DNA from: Terasakiella brassicae
Lineage (GTDB): Bacteria; Pseudomonadota; Alphaproteobacteria; Rhodospirillales; Terasakiellaceae
DNA: 64,000 nucleotides
NCBI RefSeq assembly: GCF_014641495.1
Contig: NZ_BMHV01000014.1
Coordinates: 1-64,000, forward strand
Direction of reading: 5' to 3'
The notes beneath the pieces are model-generated. The model did no database searches and was not told the DNA's origin. It worked only from the letters and a program-made list of their open reading frames with translations. The translations under genes were made by a program, and so were the position numbers. Positions 44,222 through 51,506 of this stretch are shown here, piece after piece. Within the stretch, counting starts at the first letter, position 1. Every line of letters begins with the position of its first letter.

Positions 44222-44872
44222 TTATTCAGGTTGCTCCTCGGTTTTGTCGAAATCTAGAAACTCGACGAAATCTCGACCCGTTCTGGTTATTTCAAACATT
44301 GGGTTATCCAGCCCCTCTTCAACGGCTTGCAGCAATCCAAACGATGACAGCAGCATGCATCGTGAACGTTCCAAAATCGTTATTTGCTTAGAACGCTCAG
44401 CGTCATCATCCAGTATTGGATTATACACCAAGCTACCGAGCATACTCCTCTTGCCTTCTGCATATTCAATTAAGATCGCTATATCGGCATCACCAAGCTG
44501 GTTCAATACACGCAGAAAATGCCGTGCCAGTTGTTTAGCCAAATCCTCGCCCGTGAGGGCTGTTGATACAAGGGCGGCAATCTTTTTGCGTCGATCGTCC
44601 GACAAGGCCCGTGCAGCCTGCCACATGCCCTCCTCGAAGGTATCGAGTCCTTCTTCAGTAGCAGTTGAAAGTTTCAACTGCTCATCATCCAACCTATCAC
44701 GTAATTCGAGGACAAATTTTTCCAACCGTTCTACGCGAGTATTTGGGATTAACTCAGCCACGATAGCTTGGACAACAGGGCCAACATAGGGTATGGCACC
44801 AACCAAGCTACTAGCGATACGGGTTATTTGGATGGAACGTTTGTCACCAAGATTAGTCTTTGTTGTGGTCAT
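44222..44872 (-). CDS. Helical protein with membrane-inserting N-terminal segment, probable effector
   Basis: A 216-aa protein. Its N-terminal region contains IASSLVGAIPYVGPVVQAIV (about 18-37), a glycine-rich hydrophobic hairpin like those of pore-forming or membrane-associating helical effectors. Acidic coiled-coil helices follow (RVERLEKFVLELRDRLDDEQ, then WQAARALSDDRRKKIAALV) and a C-terminal helix-turn-helix-like end. It begins 2 bp after the TIR-like gene and is 24 bp before the nuclease-peptidase gene, forming a tight operon. No named family is recognised. Confidence 0.65.
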   Translation of the reverse strand: MTTTKTNLGDKRSIQITRIASSLVGAIPYVGPVVQAIVAELIPNTRVERLEKFVLELRDRLDDEQLKLSTATEEGLDTFEEGMWQAARALSDDRRKKIAALVSTALTGEDLAKQLARHFLRVLNQLGDADIAILIEYAEGKRSMLGSLVYNPILDDDAERSKQITILERSRCMLLSSFGLLQAVEEGLDNPMFEITRTGRDFVEFLDFDKTEEQPE

Positions 44873-44874
44873 TT

Positions 44875-45438
44875 TTACGTAAATTTTTTAGCTGGGTGGC
44901 CGTTTGTCTCCCAGACTTGACGAACTTTTCCTGCCCATTGATTGATTAACTGCTGCCATTCTTTCGATTTGAAATACTCTTTCATATCTTTGCTCAGGTC
45001 TACTTCTGGCATGTAAATACCCAGAACTCCTTTTTCTAGCACGCCGTCAGCCAAGACGTCTTTTTCACGAATAATTAGAACAGGAAGACCAAGCTGAAAG
45101 GCCATGGCAGGTTCAATTTGAGAATAGGGACTTGAGAGCCATATGTCTTTGATGGGCTGGGCATCATTATTGTTGATGTCAGCATCACATTTGAAGGTGC
45201 CTGAGTGGATTTTTGACCTTTTAAATGACACATTTATCAAGCCGCAGGATTGATTCATTAAACGGCGTATCCCAACTAAAGGGGCTTCCATATCGTAGTC
45301 GCTATCACCTAAAGTCATGGGTTCTAATCCCAAGTTCTTTAGTTTTTTCTTTAGCTTCTGAATGAACTGGTTCTGTGCTTTTTGATGAGGTTTGGGATAG
45401 CTTAAAAACACTGGAACTTTCATCTTATTCTCACACAT
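44875..45438 (-). CDS. TIR-like / nucleoside-deoxyribosyltransferase-like Rossmannoid protein
   Basis: A 187-aa protein with the TIR-type layout. PVFLSYPKPHQKAQNQF is first strand and helix, then come MEAPLVGIRRLMNQSCGLIN and IWLSSPYSQIEPAMAFQLG with a Glu (E109) at the place of the NADase catalytic Glu, followed by LPVLIIREKDVLADGVL. This resembles TIR or the related deoxyribosyltransferase-like domains that cleave NAD or sense/produce nucleotide signals. It is the first gene of the three-gene operon, with a promoter 30 bp upstream. An ATG at 45423 is an alternative start. NADase activity is an inference from the fold. Confidence 0.65.
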   Translation of the reverse strand: MCENKMKVPVFLSYPKPHQKAQNQFIQKLKKKLKNLGLEPMTLGDSDYDMEAPLVGIRRLMNQSCGLINVSFKRSKIHSGTFKCDADINNNDAQPIKDIWLSSPYSQIEPAMAFQLGLPVLIIREKDVLADGVLEKGVLGIYMPEVDLSKDMKEYFKSKEWQQLINQWAGKVRQVWETNGHPAKKFT

Positions 45439-45470
45439 CTCTTTCGATTGCCAATCGGCATAATACGCAA

Positions 45471-45498
45471 ATTATAGTTGTTAATCAATTCATACAAT
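45471..45498 (-). promoter_or_regulatory. Promoter of the TIR-like operon with operator-like half site
   Basis: The minus strand has a perfect TATAAT (45471-45476) about 16 bp after ATTGTA, giving a transcript start near 45464, just ahead of the TIR-like gene. TTTGCGT, a half of the repressor-region palindrome, directly adjoins the -10 box (45465-45471). Confidence 0.55.
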
Positions 45499-45509
45499 CC
45501 AAATAGCAA

Positions 45510-45539
45510 AGAGAGGGCACAAATATTAGCACCCTCTCT
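45510..45539 (-). terminator. Intrinsic terminator
   Basis: AGAGAGGG (45510-45517) pairs with CCCTCTCT (45532-45539) around an AT-rich loop. It follows the stop of the minus-strand gene at 45563 and precedes the promoter of the TIR-like operon, so it separates the two units. Confidence 0.7.
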
Positions 45540-45562
45540 AAATGTATGCATTTTAATATGTG

Positions 45563-46528
45563 TCATACAGCTTGCTGTTCTTCCTCAGTAGTCACCTCCA
45601 TATGGTGATTCATGATGGACTGGAAGTCCATTTCGTCAGTTACGACTAACTCAAGCGGCGTGACGGTTTTACCGTCTTTTTCGATGCGGACGAGAGCTAG
45701 GTGGTATTCCTCTTTCTCGACAACCATGCTGCGGGCCAGCTTGAACGGCTTGGCGATGGGGTGAGAAGCTGCACTGTCCACCAAGTGCTTGAACCGTTGA
45801 GCAAAAGCAGTGCCGTCATCGATAACTTTCTCCGGCTCAAGGGTGATCAAAGCACCGGTCGGTGTGTTTTCCGGTTGCGGTTGAGTGTCAGGGTCGTTGT
45901 CACTATCAGGTGAGACGTCCTCTTCTTCTCCCTCTCCAAGTTCGGCAAGTTCACGACGTTTACTTTCTGCAATACAGCCGTGGACACCGCCGTATGTATT
46001 AAAGACGTCAATCGGATGTTCAACTTCATCGTTGATCCAGCACTTGTAGGCAAAACCCCAAGCCTTTGACCAACGCGAACATGCTTTAATCTGATCTTGA
46101 CGGTAAGCACGTTCTTCTTCTGCCGCGATTTCATCGACAAAACCATCTTGATCAATACAAAACTCAAGAATGAAGGCTTCTGTAGCTTCGCCATACAGAC
46201 CCAAAACCAAGCGTGTGAATGGTTGGAAAGGGCCAGAGTTGGTGGAGATACTGTATTTGCGATAGAGTTCGCTAAGAGCGAGCAGTGCCTTCGGGTCACC
46301 CTGCAAAATGCGGTAAATTACAGCAACTTCGGCAAGGTAGTTTTTGAGTTTCTTGGTGCCGCCCCGGTAGTCCTGCATAATTGCAGCACCTTGGGTCGTC
46401 AATTTCTTGATGGTTTTTTCGAGGTCAAAGGTTGGTTTCTTATTGGCCTCGGAATTCGCATCCAGAGCTTTTTGGGAAGTTGCAGTGGTAGAAGAAACGC
46501 GGGGTTCTGGGATAATTTTACGAGCCAT
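45563..46528 (-). CDS. Hypothetical acidic protein
   Basis: A 321-aa soluble protein. A Ser/Thr-rich lead is followed by a helical region with DLEKTIKKLTTQGAAIMQDY and AEVAVIYRILQGDPKALLAL, a middle of aromatic and acidic residues, and a long low-complexity acidic stretch (EGEEEDVSPDSDNDPD, about 205-225), then a more ordered C-terminus with LALVRIEKDGKTVTPLELVV. No family recognised. AGGAGG precedes the ATG. It is well expressed in principle (strong ribosome binding site and own terminator) and may be a DNA-binding or replication accessory protein of the element, but nothing proves this. Confidence 0.6.
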   Translation of the reverse strand: MARKIIPEPRVSSTTATSQKALDANSEANKKPTFDLEKTIKKLTTQGAAIMQDYRGGTKKLKNYLAEVAVIYRILQGDPKALLALSELYRKYSISTNSGPFQPFTRLVLGLYGEATEAFILEFCIDQDGFVDEIAAEEERAYRQDQIKACSRWSKAWGFAYKCWINDEVEHPIDVFNTYGGVHGCIAESKRRELAELGEGEEEDVSPDSDNDPDTQPQPENTPTGALITLEPEKVIDDGTAFAQRFKHLVDSAASHPIAKPFKLARSMVVEKEEYHLALVRIEKDGKTVTPLELVVTDEMDFQSIMNHHMEVTTEEEQQAV

Positions 46529-46685
46529 GATGGCCTCCTGTAAGTAGGCAAGGGGGTAGCGTTCACAGGAATCACTCCTTGTGTTGGCCGCGACCTTGCG
46601 GATTAAGATTTTGATATTTGAAACGCCCTGTGCGTTTCTGATGTTTAGAGTATTACAAATTTGTAACTTATTGAAAAGGCGACAG

Positions 46686-46737
46686 AATCAAGATTGGCCG
46701 AGTGTTTTCGTCCGAAAGTATGCGTTGAATCTTGATT
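46686..46737. repeat. 10-bp perfect inverted repeat in the divergent intergenic region
   Basis: AATCAAGATT (46686-46695) and AATCTTGATT (46728-46737) flank 32 bases that hold a second small palindrome (TTTCG..CGAAA). It lies between divergent genes 45563-46528 and 46790-47884. It may be an operator or part of an origin. Confidence 0.5.
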
Positions 46738-46789
46738 TTTGACATTTGGTTGAAAGTCGCTACTGTTCAATCAGGAATTGGAGGGCTAA

Positions 46790-47884
46790 ATGATAAAAGA
46801 TGCTGAAATCATCCAGATGTTTGAGACAATGTTGGAAACGTTACAAGACGCTCCCAATCGAAAATACCAATATGGACATTTAGAACTATGTCCTCTGACA
46901 GAATTTCAATATGGCGATTTTAAAAACCCGCAGAATGTAGAATTGATTGCTGGACTAGATGAATATGCCCGGACCGAATTTGAGAAAATCTGTAGCAGCT
47001 TGAACATGGGGGACAAGCTGTATTTCATGCAGAATTTTGATCAAGCAAAGATGACATCTGTTGCACAGTTGGAAAAACTCATTGATGAAATAGTCTCATC
47101 AAAGATTTCCCGTTTGGAAAATGAAATACGAAAAGAACAGCAGTTGGAGATTATTTGGAGGGAAGTTACGAGTTACGTTTGCAAGCACAATCGAAAATCC
47201 AATATTCCTCAACGACAGAAAGAAATACGTGAGTTTCTCGAAAAAATGAGAGCGTTCCCACGTTTTGAATTTGCAGATATGGACCCGGATAATAGAACCC
47301 TAAAGTATGTGCAAAAGACGGACATCATCGTAGTTTACGAGGATGCTGATATTTTTAATAAAGAAATAGCTGAATATTTTGTGGAGGAAATGCCGGGTGT
47401 AATTATCCTCTCTAATATGAATGATGATCCATTAATAGAAACAGAAGAAGGTCTGTTCAGAACAGATCGTATTACTGAGAATATTGAAAATACCAGAGGC
47501 ATCTACCAAAGCTATTTAAAGAAGGTGCATGCTCAGGTCTTTCCTAAGCCTGTGCAAACTATAGAAGCGGCAGAGTTTGTTCATGACCTTTTCAGGGTTG
47601 CCGAGTATTATGGAACACGGAGCCGTCGGGAATTGGCAATCTTCATGAATAAACTTGATCGATACAAGGACATGTCCATTGAGAGCATTCAAACGCAAAT
47701 GAAGGTGCATTTGAAAGCTGCTAAGATGGATAGTCGTCTTACTGAGTTATTGAAAGAAATAAAGAATGAAGAGCAAGAGGTTAAAGATAGATTCTGGCAT
47801 TTACGAGAGACAATCATGCCAAGGCAGAATGAATACCCGCCATATTTAAAGCGACTAATCAAAATGAAAAAATGCTCAAGCTGA
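46790..47884 (+). CDS. Hypothetical helical protein at the right end of the element
   Basis: A 364-aa soluble protein, GGAGG five to eight bases before the ATG. It is mostly helical, with coiled segments at about 95-125 (RLENEIRKEQQLEIIWRE) and a C-terminal stretch NKLDRYKDMSIESIQTQMK. No enzymatic motif is seen. It is the last gene before the right arm repeats and attR and may be a cargo gene. No family recognised. Confidence 0.6.
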   Translation: MIKDAEIIQMFETMLETLQDAPNRKYQYGHLELCPLTEFQYGDFKNPQNVELIAGLDEYARTEFEKICSSLNMGDKLYFMQNFDQAKMTSVAQLEKLIDEIVSSKISRLENEIRKEQQLEIIWREVTSYVCKHNRKSNIPQRQKEIREFLEKMRAFPRFEFADMDPDNRTLKYVQKTDIIVVYEDADIFNKEIAEYFVEEMPGVIILSNMNDDPLIETEEGLFRTDRITENIENTRGIYQSYLKKVHAQVFPKPVQTIEAAEFVHDLFRVAEYYGTRSRRELAIFMNKLDRYKDMSIESIQTQMKVHLKAAKMDSRLTELLKEIKNEEQEVKDRFWHLRETIMPRQNEYPPYLKRLIKMKKCSS

Positions 47885-47953
47885 GTTGGAAATTTCAACT
47901 GGGATGAACCTCTAACGCCGGACTATGTCTGTGGCAGAATACCTTCAATTAGC

Positions 47954-47987
47954 TGTGGTAAAAAAGTGTGGTAATGTTCTGTGGTAA
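47954..47987 (+). repeat. Right arm-type integrase sites (three repeats, 13-bp period)
   Basis: TGTGGTAA occurs at 47954-47961, 47967-47974 and 47980-47987, starting exactly every 13 bp. A TGTGGCAG lies at 47930. The same motif with the same spacing occurs inside the left end, as expected for integrase arm-binding sites. Confidence 0.65.
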
Positions 47988-48010
47988 TTGCCAGTCCAAA
48001 ACCCAGACGC

Positions 48011-48049
48011 AAAAAACCCCCAAAGCCGCAGTATGCAAGGCTTTGAGGG
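48011..48049 (-). terminator. Intrinsic terminator now serving rpsI (element-borne)
   Basis: On the minus strand a CCCTCAAAGCC / GGCTTTGGGGG stem is followed by six T residues, about 36 bases after the rpsI stop. It lies inside the element's right end, so insertion appears to give rpsI a replacement terminator. Confidence 0.75.
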
Positions 48050-48054
48050 TGATT

Positions 48055-48094
48055 TGTATCCGTATGTCTCGGAGGCGTAAGTGATTAACGCTTG
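48055..48094. other. Right attachment-site region (attR)
   Basis: TGTATCCGTATG (48055-48066) and GATTAACGCTTG (48083-48094) repeat the attL blocks. The second block covers the last codons and stop of rpsI. Confidence 0.75.
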
Positions 48095-48576
48095 GAGAAC
48101 TGGAAGGAACGACGGGCTTTTGCCTTACCGTATTTCTTACGTTCAACAACGCGAGAGTCACGAGTAAGGAAGCCTGCTTTCTTCAGAGCCGGGCGCAGGG
48201 CCGGTTCGAAGTTTTGCAGGGCACGGGAAAGACCGTGACGAACCGCACCGGCTTGGCCAGACAGACCACCACCAGTTACAGTTGCGATTACGTCGAATTG
48301 ACCTTCGCGTTCGGTTACTTCGAAAACCTGGTTCAGGATCATGCGCAGAACCGGGCGGGCGAAGTATTGTTCAATATCGCGACCGTTGATGGTGACTTTA
48401 CCGGAACCCGGTTTCACCCAAACACGTGCGATGGCGTTTTTACGACGACCTGTACCGTAAGAACGACCTTGTGCGTCGATTTTCGGTTCAGCCGGAGCAG
48501 CGGCTTCAGCAGCCGGAGCTTCAGAAGTTGTTGCAACGCTGGCAAGGTCTTCCAAAGTCTTTTTTTCTTCAGCCAT
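48085..48576 (-). CDS. rpsI: 30S ribosomal protein S9
   Basis: A 163-aa S9 with the alanine/proline-rich N-terminal extension of about 35 residues typical of alphaproteobacteria ([20 protein letters not shown]), then [39 protein letters not shown] and the terminal [11 protein letters not shown] that reaches the decoding centre. It binds 16S rRNA in the small-subunit head. It is 2 bp downstream of rplM in the usual operon. The mobile element is inserted at its stop codon, and the C-terminus is intact. Confidence 0.98.
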   Translation of the reverse strand: MAEEKKTLEDLASVATTSEAPAAEAAAPAEPKIDAQGRSYGTGRRKNAIARVWVKPGSGKVTINGRDIEQYFARPVLRMILNQVFEVTEREGQFDVIATVTGGGLSGQAGAVRHGLSRALQNFEPALRPALKKAGFLTRDSRVVERKKYGKAKARRSFQFSKR

Positions 48577-48578
48577 GA

Positions 48579-49043
48579 TTATGCGCTCCGTTTGTTTTTG
48601 TCGTTCATGGAAGCAACGTCGAGTACTTCCGGCTGTTGTGCTTCATGCGGGTGAGCAGCACCAGCATAGATGTGCAGCTTTTTCATTTGCTGACGACCCA
48701 GCGGGCTGCGTGTGATCATGCGCTGAACAGCTTTTTCGATAACGCGTTCCGGGTGATCGCCACCCAAAATTTGTTCTGCTGTACGCTGCTTGATACCGCC
48801 CGGGTGACCGGTGTGCCAGTAGTAAATCTTGTCAGAGCGTTTTTTGCCTGTCAGTTTTACTTTATCAGCATTGATGATGATGATGTTGTCACCGGTGTCG
48901 ATGTTCGGTGTATAAGTCGGCTTGTGTTTGCCGCGCAGGTATTGCGAGACGATTGCCGCCAAACGACCCAGAACGACGTCTTCAGCGTCGATCATGAACC
49001 ATTTGCGTTCAATTTCGCTCGGCTTTGCAGTGTAAGTTTTCAT
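48579..49043 (-). CDS. rplM: 50S ribosomal protein L13
   Basis: A 154-aa L13 with [20 protein letters not shown], then [38 protein letters not shown] and [20 protein letters not shown], all family signatures. It is an early-assembly 23S rRNA-binding protein. It is first in the rplM-rpsI operon, with a recognisable sigma70 promoter about 75 bp upstream. The C-terminal tail is somewhat longer than in E. coli (142 aa), common in alphaproteobacteria. Confidence 0.98.
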   Translation of the reverse strand: MKTYTAKPSEIERKWFMIDAEDVVLGRLAAIVSQYLRGKHKPTYTPNIDTGDNIIIINADKVKLTGKKRSDKIYYWHTGHPGGIKQRTAEQILGGDHPERVIEKAVQRMITRSPLGRQQMKKLHIYAGAAHPHEAQQPEVLDVASMNDKNKRSA

Positions 49044-49118
49044 GTCAGTCCACTTGCATACGGATTAAAACTGGTCTTCGCCAGCATGGCAAAATGCCGC
49101 GCCGGAAAAGGAGCGCGC

Positions 49119-49146
49119 ATTATGTTTAATTTTGAACAGAAGTCAA
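49119..49146 (-). promoter_or_regulatory. Sigma70-type promoter of rplM-rpsI
   Basis: The minus strand has TTGACT (49141-49146) and CATAAT (49119-49124) separated by 16 bp, about 75 bp upstream of the rplM start. No other candidate in the leader is as good. Confidence 0.65.
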
Positions 49147-49183
49147 CAGGAAAAAAACGTTTAAAAACAGCACATTAAAAACG

Positions 49184-49199
49184 CGGTATTATAATACCG
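49184..49199 (-). terminator. Perfect 16-bp palindrome, likely terminator of the AEC transporter gene
   Basis: CGGTATTATAATACCG is self-complementary. On the minus strand it is followed by CGTTTTT. It lies about 100 bp after the stop of the minus-strand AEC transporter gene and just upstream of the rplM promoter. It could instead be an operator. Confidence 0.45.
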
Positions 49200-49295
49200 T
49201 TTCTGTATGCCGCAGAAAATGGAGGATAGAGAAAGGCTTCATGTATCCTTTGTAAACAACGAGTTAGGCGATATTTATACCGCATGTTCTGCCTT

Positions 49296-50231
49296 CTATG
49301 GATGGGGGAAGAAGACGATAAACGCACTGATGGTGATAAGGGCAAGCGCCGTGGTTAAGAGAATCGTATTCCCGGCGATTCTGTCGCCAACCCCGTATCG
49401 GGTGGCAAAGACAAAGGGGTTGGCCCCTGTCGGCATGGCTGCAGCCAATGTTGCAATCATCACCCATAACGGGGAAGCTTCGATCACATATTTGGTGACG
49501 AGCCACACGGCCAAGGGCATGAGGATGAGTTTGGCAAAGGCAGCCACAAGGACGGGCAGGGTGGTTTCTTCCAATCGCAGGGAATAACGCGCCATACCGC
49601 CACCCACAGCAAATAAGGCACAAGGGGCGGCGGCCTTACCCAGCATATCGGTGGTGCGATCAATGATAATGGGCATGTCGAAACCGGAATGGGCAAAGGC
49701 CCAACCGCTGACCAGTCCGATGACCAACGGGTTGGTGATGACGCTTTTAATCGCACCCAGAAGAATACCGATAATATTGGCGTTCGGGTTGCGTGCGGTT
49801 TCAATCAAAACACAGGATAAGGTAAACAGGATCATTGCGTTGAAGGTGATGATCGTCATCAACGGAACGAGGGCCTCGTTTCCATAAGCCGTTTGGACGA
49901 TGGGCAAACCGGTGAGCGCGAGATTTGAAAAAGAGGCGGAAATTGCCGTTACCACAGCGCGCTCATATCCGATACGTTTTAAGAAGAAGGTAACCGCGAG
50001 CAAAATGACGATTCCTACACCGTAATAGCCAAGCAGGACGGAAAGTTCGAGATCACGTTCCATCACACCGCTGGCAGAGGTGCGAAACAACAGGGCCGGG
50101 ACAGCAAGGTAAAAGATGAAACGAGTAAGATCATCAACGCCGGCTTGGCTGAAAAGCCCCCGTTTTGCCAGCAGGTATCCTAATCCGATAATGGCAAAAA
50201 CAGGGATGACGGTTGTCAGGACTTGGGTCAT
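49296..50231 (-). CDS. AEC-family transporter (auxin efflux carrier type)
   Basis: A 311-aa membrane protein with about ten hydrophobic helices in two inverted halves. It starts VLTTVIPVFAIIGLGYLLAK, has FSNLALTGLPIVQTAYGNEA (crossing motif) and ATLAAAMPTGANPFVFATRYG in the second half, as in the Mem_trans/AEC family (for example malate or auxin carriers). Substrate unknown. It stands alone, divergent from upp. Confidence 0.88.
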   Translation of the reverse strand: MTQVLTTVIPVFAIIGLGYLLAKRGLFSQAGVDDLTRFIFYLAVPALLFRTSASGVMERDLELSVLLGYYGVGIVILLAVTFFLKRIGYERAVVTAISASFSNLALTGLPIVQTAYGNEALVPLMTIITFNAMILFTLSCVLIETARNPNANIIGILLGAIKSVITNPLVIGLVSGWAFAHSGFDMPIIIDRTTDMLGKAAAPCALFAVGGGMARYSLRLEETTLPVLVAAFAKLILMPLAVWLVTKYVIEASPLWVMIATLAAAMPTGANPFVFATRYGVGDRIAGNTILLTTALALITISAFIVFFPHP

Positions 50232-50347
50232 TTGGGGCGCGTACTTTCAAAAGCGAAGGAAGCAAGGGGGATCAGCGTTTGCAATGGCGTTGCGGGGGTG
50301 TTATGAGTCCGCCCGTATCAGATTTGACCATATAGACAGGTTTCGCC

Positions 50348-51001
50348 ATGTTCAAGCATCCGGATTTTAAAAATCTTCATGTTGTCGATCACCCGTTGAT
50401 CCAACACAAACTCACCCATATGCGCAACAAGAAAACATCCACGAAAACGTTTCGTGCTTTGTTGAAAGAGATTTCTTTGCTGATGGGGTATGAAATCACA
50501 CAAGACCTGCCGTTGACAACGGAAGTTATCGACACCCCTATGGTCACGATGGATGATGCACCGATTTTGGAAGGGCGTAAAATTGCCGTGGTGCCGATTT
50601 TGCGTGCCGGGCAGGGCATGAGTGACGGTTTGTTGGAATTGATGCCGTCAGCACGCGTTGGTCATGTTGGCCTATACCGCGACCCGGAAACCAAGTTGCC
50701 AGTGGAATATCTGGTGAAATTGCCACAGGTGGAGGGTCGTACCTTTATTATGTGCGATCCCATGTTGGCAACGGGGCATTCTGCGGCCTATGCGGCAGAC
50801 GTTTTGAACCGGGCAGGTATTAAGGATGAAGATATCCGTCTGTTGGTTCTGGTTGCGGCCCCCGAAGGGATGAAAGTGTTTGAAGAACAACATCCTGATA
50901 TCAAGGTTTATACGGCTTCGTTGGATTCTCATTTGAACGAGAAAGCTTATATTATTCCGGGCCTTGGCGATGCCGGGGATCGTTTGTTCGGCACGTTTTA
51001 G
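50348..51001 (+). CDS. upp: Uracil phosphoribosyltransferase
   Basis: A 217-aa UPRTase with [20 protein letters not shown] (N-terminal signature), [19 protein letters not shown], the PRPP loop [17 protein letters not shown] and [15 protein letters not shown] at the C-terminus. It salvages uracil to UMP using PRPP in the cytoplasm. A uracil/xanthine permease gene lies about 2 kb downstream on the opposite strand. The gene is monocistronic, and a GGGGATC/GATCCC stem with T-rich sequence follows the stop. Confidence 0.97.
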   Translation: MFKHPDFKNLHVVDHPLIQHKLTHMRNKKTSTKTFRALLKEISLLMGYEITQDLPLTTEVIDTPMVTMDDAPILEGRKIAVVPILRAGQGMSDGLLELMPSARVGHVGLYRDPETKLPVEYLVKLPQVEGRTFIMCDPMLATGHSAAYAADVLNRAGIKDEDIRLLVLVAAPEGMKVFEEQHPDIKVYTASLDSHLNEKAYIIPGLGDAGDRLFGTF

Positions 51002-51105
51002 GGGATCTTTTTTTGATCCCGCCCCTTTATTATTAGATATTCATTTTTCCAAATTCGTTTTATTCTGAAATGGATATTATTTCCGATTTTAGAGGGGAAG
51101 AAAAA

Positions 51106-51441
51106 ATGAAAAAAATGGGGGTTACCGCCTTTGTGCTACTTGGCGGCTTGATCTTGAATATGCCGGCATTTGCCAGTGGGCAGGAGACGTTCGACAATGT
51201 CTGTGTCGCCTGTCATGGCGAAGATGGCAAAGGGGCAGAGGGAATGGAAGGTGTTCCAGACTTTACCAATGCCCCGGCCGTTTGGTCCAAAAGCGATGCA
51301 GAGCTTGCACAGTCGGTCATCAACGGGATTGAAAAACCGGGCGCGGAAGTCACAATGCCCCCGCGTGCCGGCGATGATGAACTAAGCGATGGCGATATTA
51401 ACGCGGCGGTTGCCTATATGCGCAAAACGTTTGGGAGTTGA
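51106..51441 (+). CDS. Periplasmic c-type cytochrome (class I, c5-like)
   Basis: A 111-aa protein. The signal peptide (GVTAFVLLGGLILNMPAFA) is followed by the heme attachment site CVACHGEDGKGAEG and an axial Met in TMPPRAGDD. This is the size and spacing of a small soluble monoheme cytochrome c. The start at 51106 is chosen because AGAGGGGA lies ahead of it and the signal peptide begins at once. It probably shuttles electrons in the periplasm to an oxidase. An intrinsic terminator follows. Confidence 0.92.
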   Translation: MKKMGVTAFVLLGGLILNMPAFASGQETFDNVCVACHGEDGKGAEGMEGVPDFTNAPAVWSKSDAELAQSVINGIEKPGAEVTMPPRAGDDELSDGDINAAVAYMRKTFGS

Positions 51442-51446
51442 TGTTT

Positions 51447-51483
51447 AAGGGGGCCTCTTTTCAATAAAGAGGTGCCCTTTTTT
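51447..51483 (+). terminator. Intrinsic terminator of the cytochrome c gene
   Basis: AAGGGGGCCTCTT pairs with AAGAGGTGCCCTT and is followed by a run of T residues, ending just before the next gene's ribosome binding region. Confidence 0.85.
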
Positions 51484-51506
51484 CTGAAAAGGCGTATCCT
51501 TTACCT

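Larger units (their letters stand above)
29212..48094. mobile_element. Integrated mobile element at the rpsI 3' end (about 18.9 kb)
   Basis: The element is bounded by duplicated rpsI-terminal sequence. A tyrosine recombinase lies just inside the left end, and 13-bp-spaced TGTGGTAA-type repeats lie inside both ends. It carries a repressor/Cro pair, a helicase-primase-like protein, a serine recombinase and probable conflict cargo. No capsid, tail, relaxase or type IV secretion gene is visible, so it resembles an integrative plasmid, phage satellite or defence island rather than a complete prophage or ICE. Confidence 0.82.

Noticed and set aside
47954-47987. Regularly spaced repeats considered as a CRISPR array
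   Set aside because: Units of 8 bp with 5-bp gaps are far too short, and no cas genes are present; arm-type integrase sites fit better.
49207-49587. A 126-aa plus-strand frame at the end of the AEC transporter
   Set aside because: It is antisense to conserved membrane-transporter sequence, and its own sequence shows no motif.
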